DNA of 28,285 nucleotides from JAICND01 sp035281425 (lineage in GTDB: Bacteria; Actinomycetota; Acidimicrobiia; Spongiisociales; ZC4RG35). The notes under the pieces are model-generated. The model was not told where the DNA came from. It ran no database searches and was given only the letters and a program-made list of their open reading frames with translations. How positions within the stretch are numbered: the first letter of the stretch is position 1; every line of letters begins with the position of its first letter. The translations under genes were made by a program, and so were the position numbers. The DNA lies in contig DATEDX010000166.1 in assembly GCA_035281425.1 (NCBI GenBank), positions 1 to 28,285 on the forward strand. The letters run 5' to 3'. Positions 10,556 to 17,196 of this stretch are shown in pieces.

Positions 10556-11614
10556 TCAAGATTGGGTGGCGTCCTCCATGCCTTTGAGGAACGTCGCCAC
10601 CAAGGGACCCAGAGCCGCCAGGTCGTAACCGCCTTCCTGGATTACGACGGTCGGCAACGACAAGGCTCCCACCAACCTTCCGGCGGCGGCGAAACCCTCC
10701 TCCGTCACCAACAGGGGGCTCTCCGGGTCGTTGCGCCAGGCATCAACTCCCAAGGACACAACCAGGGCATCGACCCCGGAGGCAAAGTCGAGCAGACGTT
10801 GCACCGCCCCCAGCCACTGCTCGTCCCCCACCCTGGGAGGAAGCGGCAGGTTGAGATTGGCGCCGGCGCCTTCCCCGCTCCCGGTCTCGTCGGCAAACCC
10901 GAGGAAGTGTGGGAAATAGCCCGCCCCGGGGTCTATGTGCACTGAGCCGTAGCGGATGTCGGACCGCTGATAGAAGATCTCCTGGGTGCCGTTGCCGTGA
11001 TGGGCATCGAGGTCGATCACCGCCACCACTCCTCCCACCCCCCGGGCGAGGCGTGAAGCGGCGAGGGCCGCATTGTTCAGGTAACAGGAGCCTCCGTAGT
11101 AGGACCGGCCGGCGTGGTGGCCGGGAGGCCGGGACAAGGCGTAGACGAATCGGTCGCCCTGCGCCACCAAGTCGGCGGCGGTGAGGGCGCAGGCGGCGGC
11201 CGCTTCCACCGCCTCCCAAGTCCCCGGTCCGATCAGGGTCATCGTGTCCATGCAGAAGACCCCGGCCCGGGCCGCCACCGAGGCAGGTCGCCGGGGCGGC
11301 CTGCCCGAGGTGACTCCGGCCAGCGGGAACACGTAGGGAACCACCCGGTCCTGGCCGGGCTCTTCTGGGTAAGACGACTGCTCCCAATCCGACCACGCCT
11401 CACGGAGAAAGTCCACCAACTCCAGGTCGTGGACCGTGACCAGATCGGCGGTAGAGACCGAGATGGGAGCCACCGCTTGATGACCTCCGGCCAGCAGAGA
11501 CTTCCGTATGACCTCAGCGCGCTCGGCGACCTCGGTCCCCTGAATGCGCACTCCCACCCAGATCTCAGCGGCCGGGTCATGACCCCGGGTAGCTTCGGCG
11601 TCGACAAACTTCAT
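10556..11614 (-). CDS. Acetylpolyamine amidohydrolase (histone deacetylase superfamily)
   Basis: Zinc hydrolase of 352 residues predicted to remove acetyl groups from acetylated polyamines or similar amides in the cytosol. Superfamily motifs: RPPGHHA with His166/His167, DLDAHHGNGTQEIF with zinc ligands Asp203 and His205, the third ligand Asp291 in SLGVDAW, and the catalytic Tyr330 in EGGYDL. Several segments match the Mycoplana ramosa acetylpolyamine amidohydrolase as I remember it: FPHFLGFADETG, GPGTWEA, and HDLELVDFLREAWSDW. It lies 7 bases after the membrane protein gene and 74 bases before the binding-protein gene, all on one strand. AcuC-like or other small-molecule deacetylase activity is the alternative. 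Confidence 0.88.
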   Translation of the reverse strand: MKFVDAEATRGHDPAAEIWVGVRIQGTEVAERAEVIRKSLLAGGHQAVAPISVSTADLVTVHDLELVDFLREAWSDWEQSSYPEEPGQDRVVPYVFPLAGVTSGRPPRRPASVAARAGVFCMDTMTLIGPGTWEAVEAAAACALTAADLVAQGDRFVYALSRPPGHHAGRSYYGGSCYLNNAALAASRLARGVGGVVAVIDLDAHHGNGTQEIFYQRSDIRYGSVHIDPGAGYFPHFLGFADETGSGEGAGANLNLPLPPRVGDEQWLGAVQRLLDFASGVDALVVSLGVDAWRNDPESPLLVTEEGFAAAGRLVGALSLPTVVIQEGGYDLAALGPLVATFLKGMEDATQS

Positions 11615-11621
11615 CGGTCAG

Positions 11622-12305
11622 TCACCGGCCGGCCAGGGTCCGCTCCCGTTTGTACTTCTTCCAGTCGGAGACCTTGGTCGACCACAACACATCCGTGACC
11701 ACCCCCAACAGCGTCAAGATCACTAAGACCCATATAACCCAAGGCTCGGCTCCCATGGCCCAAGCCGCCCCCAGCCCCACCACGGGTACCAGCTTGGTGA
11801 CGATGGCCCCCGAGGCGTGCATGAGAGCACGCCGCTCGGGGGGCACCCGCAGATAGCTGTCGTAATCCACCTTGACGCCCGGGTAGGGCTGGATCCATTT
11901 GCCGATGAACCAGTGGGTGAACCTCATCCCTTGCAAAGACCCGACCAGTTGATGGGCAAGGCTGTGCGTGGAGACCATCAGGATGCCCACCCCCACTCCC
12001 AAGGCGATGGCTTGCCCCCAGCCGGTGAAGCCGTAGGCCAGACCGATGAGGACCAGGCCAATGATCGTCGCCACCACCATCAACGTGGTACCCGCCGCTA
12101 ATGAGGTCTTGATCACCGCCCAGCGTTCAAATGCCTCCCGATCGATCCTGGCGATGCGGGTCCCGTATTCATCGACCAGTTCGGGGTGACGCTTCACGAA
12201 GCCGACTGCCTTCCAGAATCCCAAACCAGCCAGGTCGACCGGCCCGCCCCCGGCCAGCGCCGCCTCGGCTTCGTCCAGTTTGGCTTCGAGCGAGGGACGA
12301 TCCAT
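11622..12305 (-). CDS. Uncharacterised membrane protein with a HxxxH motif
   Basis: I do not recognise a named family. The frame is open further upstream, but the ATG at 12305 fits best: TACTGT lies six bases before it, giving a leaderless start and 227 residues. The N-terminal 65 residues are charged. Hydrophobic segments lie near 67-91, 97-113, 165-185 and 187-206. Between the second and third are HSLAH (114-118), His131 and His163 in RALMHASGA. The arrangement resembles membrane zinc metalloproteases, but the Glu of HExxH is absent. It is the first gene of the seven-gene minus-strand run. Confidence 0.75.
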   Translation of the reverse strand: MDRPSLEAKLDEAEAALAGGGPVDLAGLGFWKAVGFVKRHPELVDEYGTRIARIDREAFERWAVIKTSLAAGTTLMVVATIIGLVLIGLAYGFTGWGQAIALGVGVGILMVSTHSLAHQLVGSLQGMRFTHWFIGKWIQPYPGVKVDYDSYLRVPPERRALMHASGAIVTKLVPVVGLGAAWAMGAEPWVIWVLVILTLLGVVTDVLWSTKVSDWKKYKRERTLAGR

Positions 12306-12311
12306 GCCCCA

Positions 12312-12317
12312 ACAGTA
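12312..12317 (-). promoter_or_regulatory. Leaderless-type -10 box (TACTGT, 6 bases before ATG)
   Basis: TACTGT on the minus strand, six bases, then the ATG at 12305. The predicted transcript would begin at or within a base or two of the start codon. This is the likely promoter of the amidohydrolase-transporter run. Confidence 0.55.
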
Positions 12318-12342
12318 TCCGCCTAGACAGGGCACAGACCCC

Positions 12343-12371
12343 TTGCCTCGGTCCTTCCCTTTCGATACAAA
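12343..12371 (+). promoter_or_regulatory. Candidate promoter of the 293-residue orphan gene
   Basis: TTGCCT (12343-12348), 17 bases, TACAAA (12366-12371), then six bases to the ATG at 12378. This is a fair match to a -35/-10 pair and again implies almost no leader. It is divergent from the promoter of the membrane protein. Confidence 0.4.
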
Positions 12372-12377
12372 CGCTCT

Positions 12378-13259
12378 ATGACAACACCTACTGTTTTCAA
12401 TCACCAACGGCTGCTAACGCTTGTCACCTCGGCCCTCTACCCACATGAAGTCGAAATCCGAGACGACGGCTGGTCAGTGTTCGACAAGACAGTGGGGGCC
12501 TCTTTCGGCCTGGTCAACCTGGCCCAGTCCCTCGACTCGGTGCCCGAGGAGGAGTGGCCCGACCTGGTGCAAAGGTGGGTGGAAGATCTACTCGCCATCA
12601 CCCCCACCGATATCGCCGACTATGGCCAGGCCTCGGCCCGGCTTCGGGTGCGGCTCAGCGCCGACGCCTCCCAGCCGGGTTGGGCCGTGCACCGCCCGGT
12701 CTGTGATGGTCTCGACGAGATGCTGATGCTTCGCAACGACGTCGGTTGTGAAACCGTCAACGACGAGCAGGTCGCCCTCTGGGGCCAGCCTCTGGAGCGG
12801 GTGTGGAGGGATGCCCGCCAGCACACCATCTGGGACGAAAGCAGGGAACGTTGCCTCCTCACTAAAGGGGGGGTACGGGTGGTCTGGGTCCGCCACAGCT
12901 TCTTTGCCTCCAGCGTCCTCCTCGACCTCGACCATCTTCTTTCCGCCAAGAACCGTCATGGTGCCCTGGCCATGGTCCCCTGCCGGGATGCGCTCCTCTA
13001 TGTGGAGATGACCGGCCCGGAGGTGGTGAAAGATGCCGCCGGCATGATGGAGATCGGATCGCAGTGGTATGTGGATGGCCCCGGATCGATCAGCCCCGAC
13101 GTCTTTTGGTACCGACCGGGAGGGAACATCGAACGGATCGCCCGGGTGGTGGGACGGCAATACGAAAGCAACTGGGGCGAAGACTTCTCCGCCGCCCTGG
13201 CTGAGTTGGAGAAAAGAGGCACCTCCCGCCGCCGGCCGGCGCAATCTCGTCACAACTGA
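12378..13259 (+). CDS. Uncharacterised soluble protein
   Basis: I do not recognise the family. The 293 residues show no signal peptide or membrane segment and end in a basic tail (KRGTSRRRPAQSRHN). Codon use is typical of the neighbours and the frame is the only sensible one in the region, so the gene looks real. Features that might be conserved are WAVHRPVCDGLDEMLMLR near the middle and a tryptophan-rich acidic C-terminal half. No catalytic motif is visible. It is followed 23 bases later by the aminotransferase on the same strand, which has its own -10 box, so co-transcription is uncertain. Confidence 0.75.
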   Translation: MTTPTVFNHQRLLTLVTSALYPHEVEIRDDGWSVFDKTVGASFGLVNLAQSLDSVPEEEWPDLVQRWVEDLLAITPTDIADYGQASARLRVRLSADASQPGWAVHRPVCDGLDEMLMLRNDVGCETVNDEQVALWGQPLERVWRDARQHTIWDESRERCLLTKGGVRVVWVRHSFFASSVLLDLDHLLSAKNRHGALAMVPCRDALLYVEMTGPEVVKDAAGMMEIGSQWYVDGPGSISPDVFWYRPGGNIERIARVVGRQYESNWGEDFSAALAELEKRGTSRRRPAQSRHN

Positions 13260-13268
13260 TCGGGCTCG

Positions 13269-13274
13269 TACCAT
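13269..13274 (+). promoter_or_regulatory. Leaderless-type -10 box (TACCAT, 8 bases before ATG)
   Basis: TACCAT, eight bases, then the ATG at 13283, with no ribosome binding site. The likely promoter of the aminotransferase-SDR-JAMM unit. Confidence 0.45.
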
Positions 13275-13282
13275 CGGGCCTC

Positions 13283-14461
13283 ATGCGCCTCCAGGGCTGG
13301 TTGCTCGATCCCACCGTCACTCATCTCAACCATGGCGCCTTCGGCGCGGTGCCGGCGGTGGTCCTGGCCGAACAGGAGCGGTGGCGACGCCTCTACCAGC
13401 AAGACCCCACCAGTTTCGTGGTGAACCGCTGGGAGCCGGCCATCGACGAAGCACGCCGCCAGTTGGGCAAGGTGGTAGGGGCCAGCCCCGAAGATATGGC
13501 TTTCGTCTCCAACACCACCAGCGGCGTCAACGCCGTCCTCCGCTCGCTCCCCTTTTCGTCCGGCGACCAGATCCTCACCACCGACCACGTCTACAACGCC
13601 TGCCGCAACGTGCTCAACCAAGTCGCCGCCACCACCGGCGCCGAGGTGGTCCTGGCCCCGGTCCCCTTCCCGATTGCCAGCACCGACCAGGTGGTGGAGG
13701 CGGTGATGGAGCGGGTGACACCCTCGACCCGGTTTGCGCTCCTCGACCACATCACCTCCGCCACCGGCCTGGTGCTGCCGGTAGCAACCCTGGTCCCCGC
13801 TCTGGAGCAACAGGGGGTAACGGTGATGGTGGACGGAGCTCACGCCCCGGGCATGGTCCCCCTCGAGGTCGCCCGGTTGGGCGCCTCCTACTACGCCGGC
13901 AACTGCCACAAATGGCTTTGTGCCCCGCCCGGAGCGGCCTTCTTGTGGGTGCGTCCCGGGCTGGGGGAAGGGATCCTCCCGCCGGTGATCAGCCATGGTG
14001 CCAACGATCCCCGCCGCGACCGCCCCCGCCTCCACCTACTCTTCGACTACACCGGCACCCTTGATCCCTCGAGTTACCTGACGGTGCCCGCCGCCATCGA
14101 CTTTCTCGCCGGTCTCCATCCGCAAGGTCTCGAGGGCCTGATGGCCGCCAACCGAGCCCTGGCCCTCGAAGCCCGCTCCCTGCTCTGTGGGGTGGTCGGT
14201 ACTGCTCCCCCCGCTCCACCCGAGATGATTGGTTCGCTGGCGGCCATCACCTTGCCCGGTGGCACCGGTGAACCCCCCACCGGCTTCGTCGACCCGCTCA
14301 CCCGGATCCTGCTCGAAAAGTGGAACATCCAGGTGCCGGTATTTGTGTGGCCGGCCTGGCCGCGGCGCAACCTCCGGATTTCGGCCGCCCCCTACAACGA
14401 CCTCGATGACTACCACCTTCTGGCGGAAGCGCTCGAGGTCGAGCTGGCCGCAGCGGCGTGA
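13283..14461 (+). CDS. PLP-dependent class V aminotransferase (isopenicillin N epimerase/cysteine desulfurase-like)
   Basis: PLP enzyme of 392 residues in the class V fold. The opening LNHGAFGAVP is typical of the CefD-like branch. The cofactor-contacting Asp184 and His187 lie in VDGAHAPG, and the Schiff-base lysine is Lys210 in AGNCHKWLCAPPGAAFLWV. The reaction is not determined by sequence: relatives include isopenicillin N epimerase, hercynylcysteine sulfoxide lyase (EgtE) and cysteine desulfurases. I saw no conserved active-site cysteine in the SufS/IscS position, so a sulfur-donating desulfurase is less likely. No beta-lactam genes are present. The stop overlaps the SDR start (GTGA), so the two are translationally coupled. 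Confidence 0.9.
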   Translation: MRLQGWLLDPTVTHLNHGAFGAVPAVVLAEQERWRRLYQQDPTSFVVNRWEPAIDEARRQLGKVVGASPEDMAFVSNTTSGVNAVLRSLPFSSGDQILTTDHVYNACRNVLNQVAATTGAEVVLAPVPFPIASTDQVVEAVMERVTPSTRFALLDHITSATGLVLPVATLVPALEQQGVTVMVDGAHAPGMVPLEVARLGASYYAGNCHKWLCAPPGAAFLWVRPGLGEGILPPVISHGANDPRRDRPRLHLLFDYTGTLDPSSYLTVPAAIDFLAGLHPQGLEGLMAANRALALEARSLLCGVVGTAPPAPPEMIGSLAAITLPGGTGEPPTGFVDPLTRILLEKWNIQVPVFVWPAWPRRNLRISAAPYNDLDDYHLLAEALEVELAAAA

Positions 14462-15294
14462 GCGAGTGGAGTCTGAAGGGGCGGGAGGTGGTCATCACCG
14501 GTGCCTCCGACGGCATCGGTAGAGCTACCGCTCGTGCGTTGGCCGGTAGCGGCGCCGGGTTGCTCCTGGTGGGGCGGAACCGCCCCCGGTACCTACCGGT
14601 CCTCGACGAGATCCGTTCCGGCGGGGGTGAGGCCGAGTTGATCGAGGCCGATCTGGCCGATCTCTCTTCGGTAGCCGCCGCCGGCCGCCAACTCGCCAGC
14701 CGCTCTCCCGCCCCGGCGGTCCTCATCAACAATGCCGCCACCACCGGCCGGGGAGGAACCCGTGATGGCTTCGACCTCGCCTTCGGGGTCAACCACCTGG
14801 CTCACTTTCTCCTCACCCGACTGCTCCTCCCGGGGCTAGCGGAGGGTGGGCCGGCTCGCATCCTCAATCTCTCCTCCAACGCCCACTACGGGCTCCGGTC
14901 CTTCACCTGGGAAGAGGCGGCACCGCGACATCTCACCTTCAGCGGGTTCACCCAGTACCGCCGGTCCAAGGCCGCCAATATCGCCTTCACCGTGGAGTTG
15001 AGCCGACGGCTGGCGGGGTCGGAGGTGATAGCACTCGCCATTCATCCAGGTGTGGTTGCCACCGGTCTTTACGACCGGCTTCCCCGTCCGTGGCGAGGCT
15101 GGGTCAAGGCGGGGATGGCCAGCCCCGAGCAGGGAGCGGTGGTGACCATCGAATGTGCCACTGTCCCGTGGGTGGAAGCCGGCGCCTACTACACACCTGA
15201 AGGAATCCGATCTCCTGCGCCTTACGCCTCCTCCGCCGAGAGCGCCCACCAGCTCTGGAATCTCAGCGAAAGACTGGTCCAGCCATGGTTGTGA
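14458..15294 (+). CDS. Short-chain dehydrogenase/reductase (retinol dehydrogenase-like)
   Basis: NAD(P)-dependent oxidoreductase of 278 residues. The Rossmann motif TGASDGIG is at 14-21, NNAA at 91-94, Asn112 in the active-site helix, Ser139/Ser140, and the YxxxK pair Tyr167/Lys171 in QYRRSKAANIAF. The basic residue after beta-2 (GRNR, 39-42) suggests NADPH preference. The substrate is unknown; the overall pattern is that of the retinol dehydrogenase/WWOX-like SDR group. The GTG start at 14458 overlaps the aminotransferase stop, and the end overlaps the JAMM gene by ten bases. Confidence 0.92.
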   Translation: MSEWSLKGREVVITGASDGIGRATARALAGSGAGLLLVGRNRPRYLPVLDEIRSGGGEAELIEADLADLSSVAAAGRQLASRSPAPAVLINNAATTGRGGTRDGFDLAFGVNHLAHFLLTRLLLPGLAEGGPARILNLSSNAHYGLRSFTWEEAAPRHLTFSGFTQYRRSKAANIAFTVELSRRLAGSEVIALAIHPGVVATGLYDRLPRPWRGWVKAGMASPEQGAVVTIECATVPWVEAGAYYTPEGIRSPAPYASSAESAHQLWNLSERLVQPWL

Positions 15295-15680
15295 GGTCGC
15301 TGCTCTTACCACCACAAGGCCGGGAGGCGATGCTCAACCAGGCTCGCCTCTGCTGGCCGGAGGAGGCCTGCGGTCTCCTGGCGGGAGCTCCGGGTCGGGT
15401 GGAGTTTGTCTACCCGCTTACCAACGTCGCCCCCTCCCCCACTACCTTCACCATCGCCCCCGAAGAACACTTTCGGGCCTGGAAACACGCCGAAGCTCAC
15501 GGTTGGGAGCTGATCGGGGCGTTTCACTCCCACCCCCACGGTCCACCTCACCCCTCTCCAACCGACCAGCGCCTGGCGGCCGAACCGGACTGGATCCACA
15601 TCATCGTCACCGGGGGCCGGCTCCATGCCTACACCGTGTACGCCACCGGCTACCAGCGGGTGGAAATCATCGAGCCCTAA
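15285..15680 (+). CDS. JAMM/MPN+ family zinc metallopeptidase
   Basis: Predicted isopeptidase or peptidase of 131 residues. The complete JAMM motif is present: an upstream Glu in EEACGLL (26-27) and HxHx7Sx2D as His81, His83, Ser91 and Asp94 (HSHPHGPPHPSPTD). Bacterial relatives such as Mec+ trim the C-terminus of ubiquitin-like sulfur carriers (CysO, MoaD, ThiS types) or remove amino acids from them. Here it is convergent with a rhodanese-E1 protein of the kind that activates such carriers. The ATG at 15285 overlaps the SDR gene; an internal GTG at 15291 is an alternative start. Confidence 0.93.
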   Translation: MVVRSLLLPPQGREAMLNQARLCWPEEACGLLAGAPGRVEFVYPLTNVAPSPTTFTIAPEEHFRAWKHAEAHGWELIGAFHSHPHGPPHPSPTDQRLAAEPDWIHIIVTGGRLHAYTVYATGYQRVEIIEP

Positions 15681-16846
15681 ACCGCCGTTACCGGCCGGCA
15701 ATACTGGTCGTAGTCGATCAGGGTTGGGGGCGAGGTCTCGTCGCCACAGGCGGGGCATGCCGGATTGCGTTTGACCGACACCGTCTGAAAGTGTTGGTCG
15801 AGAGCGTCGTAGAGCAGGAGCCGCCCCTGCAAGGTTTCGCCGAGGTCGAGAAGGATCTTCAGGGCCTCCATGGCCTGGATCGATCCGATGATCCCCGGCA
15901 GGACCCCCAAGACCCCGGCTTCGGCGCAGTTGGGAGTCAACTCTGGGGGCGGGGGGGTGGGAAACAAACACCGGTAGCAGGGACCCCGGTAAGGAGAGAA
16001 GACGGAGACCTGGCCCTCGAAGCGGAAGATGGCGCCGTGCACCACCGGGACCCGAAGGTGTAGTGAGGCGTCGTTGAGCAGGTAACGGGTGGGGAAGTTA
16101 TCGGCCCCATCAACCACCAGGTCGCAGCCCTCCAACACTTCGAGGACATTGCTGGCTTGGAGTTGGGTTTGATGGCTGACGATTCGGATGTCGGGGTTGA
16201 GTGCCTCGAGGGTGGTCTGGGCGGAGGCCACCTTGGGTTGCCCCACCCGTTGGTGGTTGTGAAGGATCTGGCGTTGCAGGTTGGAGGCGTCGACCACGTC
16301 GAAGTCGACCAACACCAGGGTTCCGACCCCGGCGGCGGCTAGATAGAGAGCCACCGGTGAACCCAGGCCTCCCGCTCCCACCACCGCCACCCGCGAAGCG
16401 AGGAGTTTCTCCTGCCCGGCCACCCCGACCTCCGGTAACACCAGATGACGGGCGTAACGCTCGCGCTGCTCGGGGGTGAAACCGTCTTCGCCCACCACCG
16501 GGAAGCCGAGATTCGACCAGCGGGCGATGCCCCCGGCCAGATTGCGTACGTTCTGGAATCCGACGTCTTGAAGCAGCTTTCCCGCTACTGCCGAGCGAGC
16601 ACCCACCGCGCAGTAGATCACAACGTCTGCTTCGGTGCTCAATCCGGCGTCGAGGACGGACTTCTGCACCGAAGCCAGTGGGACCTTCCAGGCTCCGGGG
16701 ATGACACCGGTGGCGAACTCCTCTGGTTCCCGGCAGTCGATGAGCATCAGCGTCCCCCGCTCGAGTTCGGTTTTAAGCGCCTCCGCCTCTACCTCGGGGA
16801 CGTCCCGGCGGGCCAGAGCAAGAAGTTCCTGATAGGAGATCGACAC
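15677..16846 (-). CDS. E1-like adenylyltransferase with N-terminal rhodanese domain (MoeB/ThiF family)
   Basis: Predicted to adenylate and sulfurate the C-terminal glycine of a ubiquitin-like sulfur carrier, for molybdopterin, thiamine, tRNA thiolation or cysteine synthesis. Residues about 25-115 are a rhodanese domain with the persulfide cysteine Cys79 in YCAVGARS. Residues about 125-350 are the E1 domain: nucleotide motif GAGGLG (157-162), zinc pairs Cys290/Cys293 (CYRC) and Cys364/Cys367 (CPAC), and a conserved Cys307 in PNCAEAGVLG. Well-known homologues (MOCS3, MoeZ) carry the rhodanese at the C-terminus, so the domain order here is reversed. The start is a GTG at 16846, six bases after TAGAGT. 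The stop overlaps that of the convergent JAMM gene. Confidence 0.93.
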   Translation of the reverse strand: MSISYQELLALARRDVPEVEAEALKTELERGTLMLIDCREPEEFATGVIPGAWKVPLASVQKSVLDAGLSTEADVVIYCAVGARSAVAGKLLQDVGFQNVRNLAGGIARWSNLGFPVVGEDGFTPEQRERYARHLVLPEVGVAGQEKLLASRVAVVGAGGLGSPVALYLAAAGVGTLVLVDFDVVDASNLQRQILHNHQRVGQPKVASAQTTLEALNPDIRIVSHQTQLQASNVLEVLEGCDLVVDGADNFPTRYLLNDASLHLRVPVVHGAIFRFEGQVSVFSPYRGPCYRCLFPTPPPPELTPNCAEAGVLGVLPGIIGSIQAMEALKILLDLGETLQGRLLLYDALDQHFQTVSVKRNPACPACGDETSPPTLIDYDQYCRPVTAV

Positions 16847-16852
16847 CCCCTA

Positions 16853-16858
16853 ACTCTA
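16853..16858 (-). promoter_or_regulatory. Leaderless-type -10 box (TAGAGT, 6 bases before GTG)
   Basis: TAGAGT on the minus strand, then TAGGGG, then the GTG of the rhodanese-E1 gene. The four Gs could be read as a weak ribosome binding site but lie too close to the start. Confidence 0.5.
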
Positions 16859-16887
16859 CGGTGACATCGGTCTTCCGTCAGGGGTCG

Positions 16888-16893
16888 TAGTCT
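16888..16893 (+). promoter_or_regulatory. Leaderless-type -10 box (TAGTCT, 7 bases before GTG)
   Basis: TAGTCT, seven bases, then the GTG of pntAb, with no ribosome binding site. Together with the opposing box at 16853-16858 it makes a compact 54-base divergent promoter region. Confidence 0.55.
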
Positions 16894-16900
16894 TCCCGCC

Positions 16901-17188
16901 GTGAATCTCGTCGACATTTACGTGTTTGTGCTGGCCGGGTTTGTCGGTTATCAGGTGATCACCCGGGTTCCCGCCCTCCTTCACACTCCGCTGATGGCCG
17001 CCACCAACGCCATTTCCGGCATCTCCCTGGTGGGCTCGTTGGTGGCGGCGGGATCGGACCGCAACACCCTCGCCACCGTGCTCGGAGTGATCGCCGTCAC
17101 CTGTGCCATGGCCAACGTGGTGGGTGGTTTTCTCATCACCGACCGGATGTTGCGCATGTTTCGCCGGGCCGGCAACCCTCCCAAGTGA
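16901..17188 (+). CDS. pntAb: NAD(P) transhydrogenase alpha subunit, membrane part (PntAb)
   Basis: Small membrane subunit of proton-translocating transhydrogenase, 95 residues with three hydrophobic segments; it is the membrane portion of the alpha chain (domain II). Family signatures are VTRVPALLHTPLMAATNAISGI-like (here ITRVPALLHTPLMAATNA) and the closing GGFLITDRMLRMF. The start is a GTG. PntB follows after eight bases. The NAD-binding chain PntAa that normally precedes it is absent; the next gene upstream is the opposing rhodanese-E1. Confidence 0.94.
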   Translation: MNLVDIYVFVLAGFVGYQVITRVPALLHTPLMAATNAISGISLVGSLVAAGSDRNTLATVLGVIAVTCAMANVVGGFLITDRMLRMFRRAGNPPK

Positions 17189-17196
17189 TCTGAACT

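Noticed and set aside
10556..11614. Histone deacetylase acting on DNA-bound proteins
   Set aside because: Motifs fit the small-molecule acetylpolyamine branch, and the context is a transporter operon.
13283..14461. Beta-lactam biosynthesis from the isopenicillin N epimerase-like gene
   Set aside because: No other beta-lactam genes are present, and the family covers many unrelated reactions.
15285..16846. A bacterial ubiquitin-like conjugation or antiphage system (E1, E2, UBL, JAMM)
   Set aside because: No ubiquitin-like protein or E2 is present, the two genes are convergent rather than an operon, and the E1 is of the MoeB/rhodanese sulfur-transfer type.
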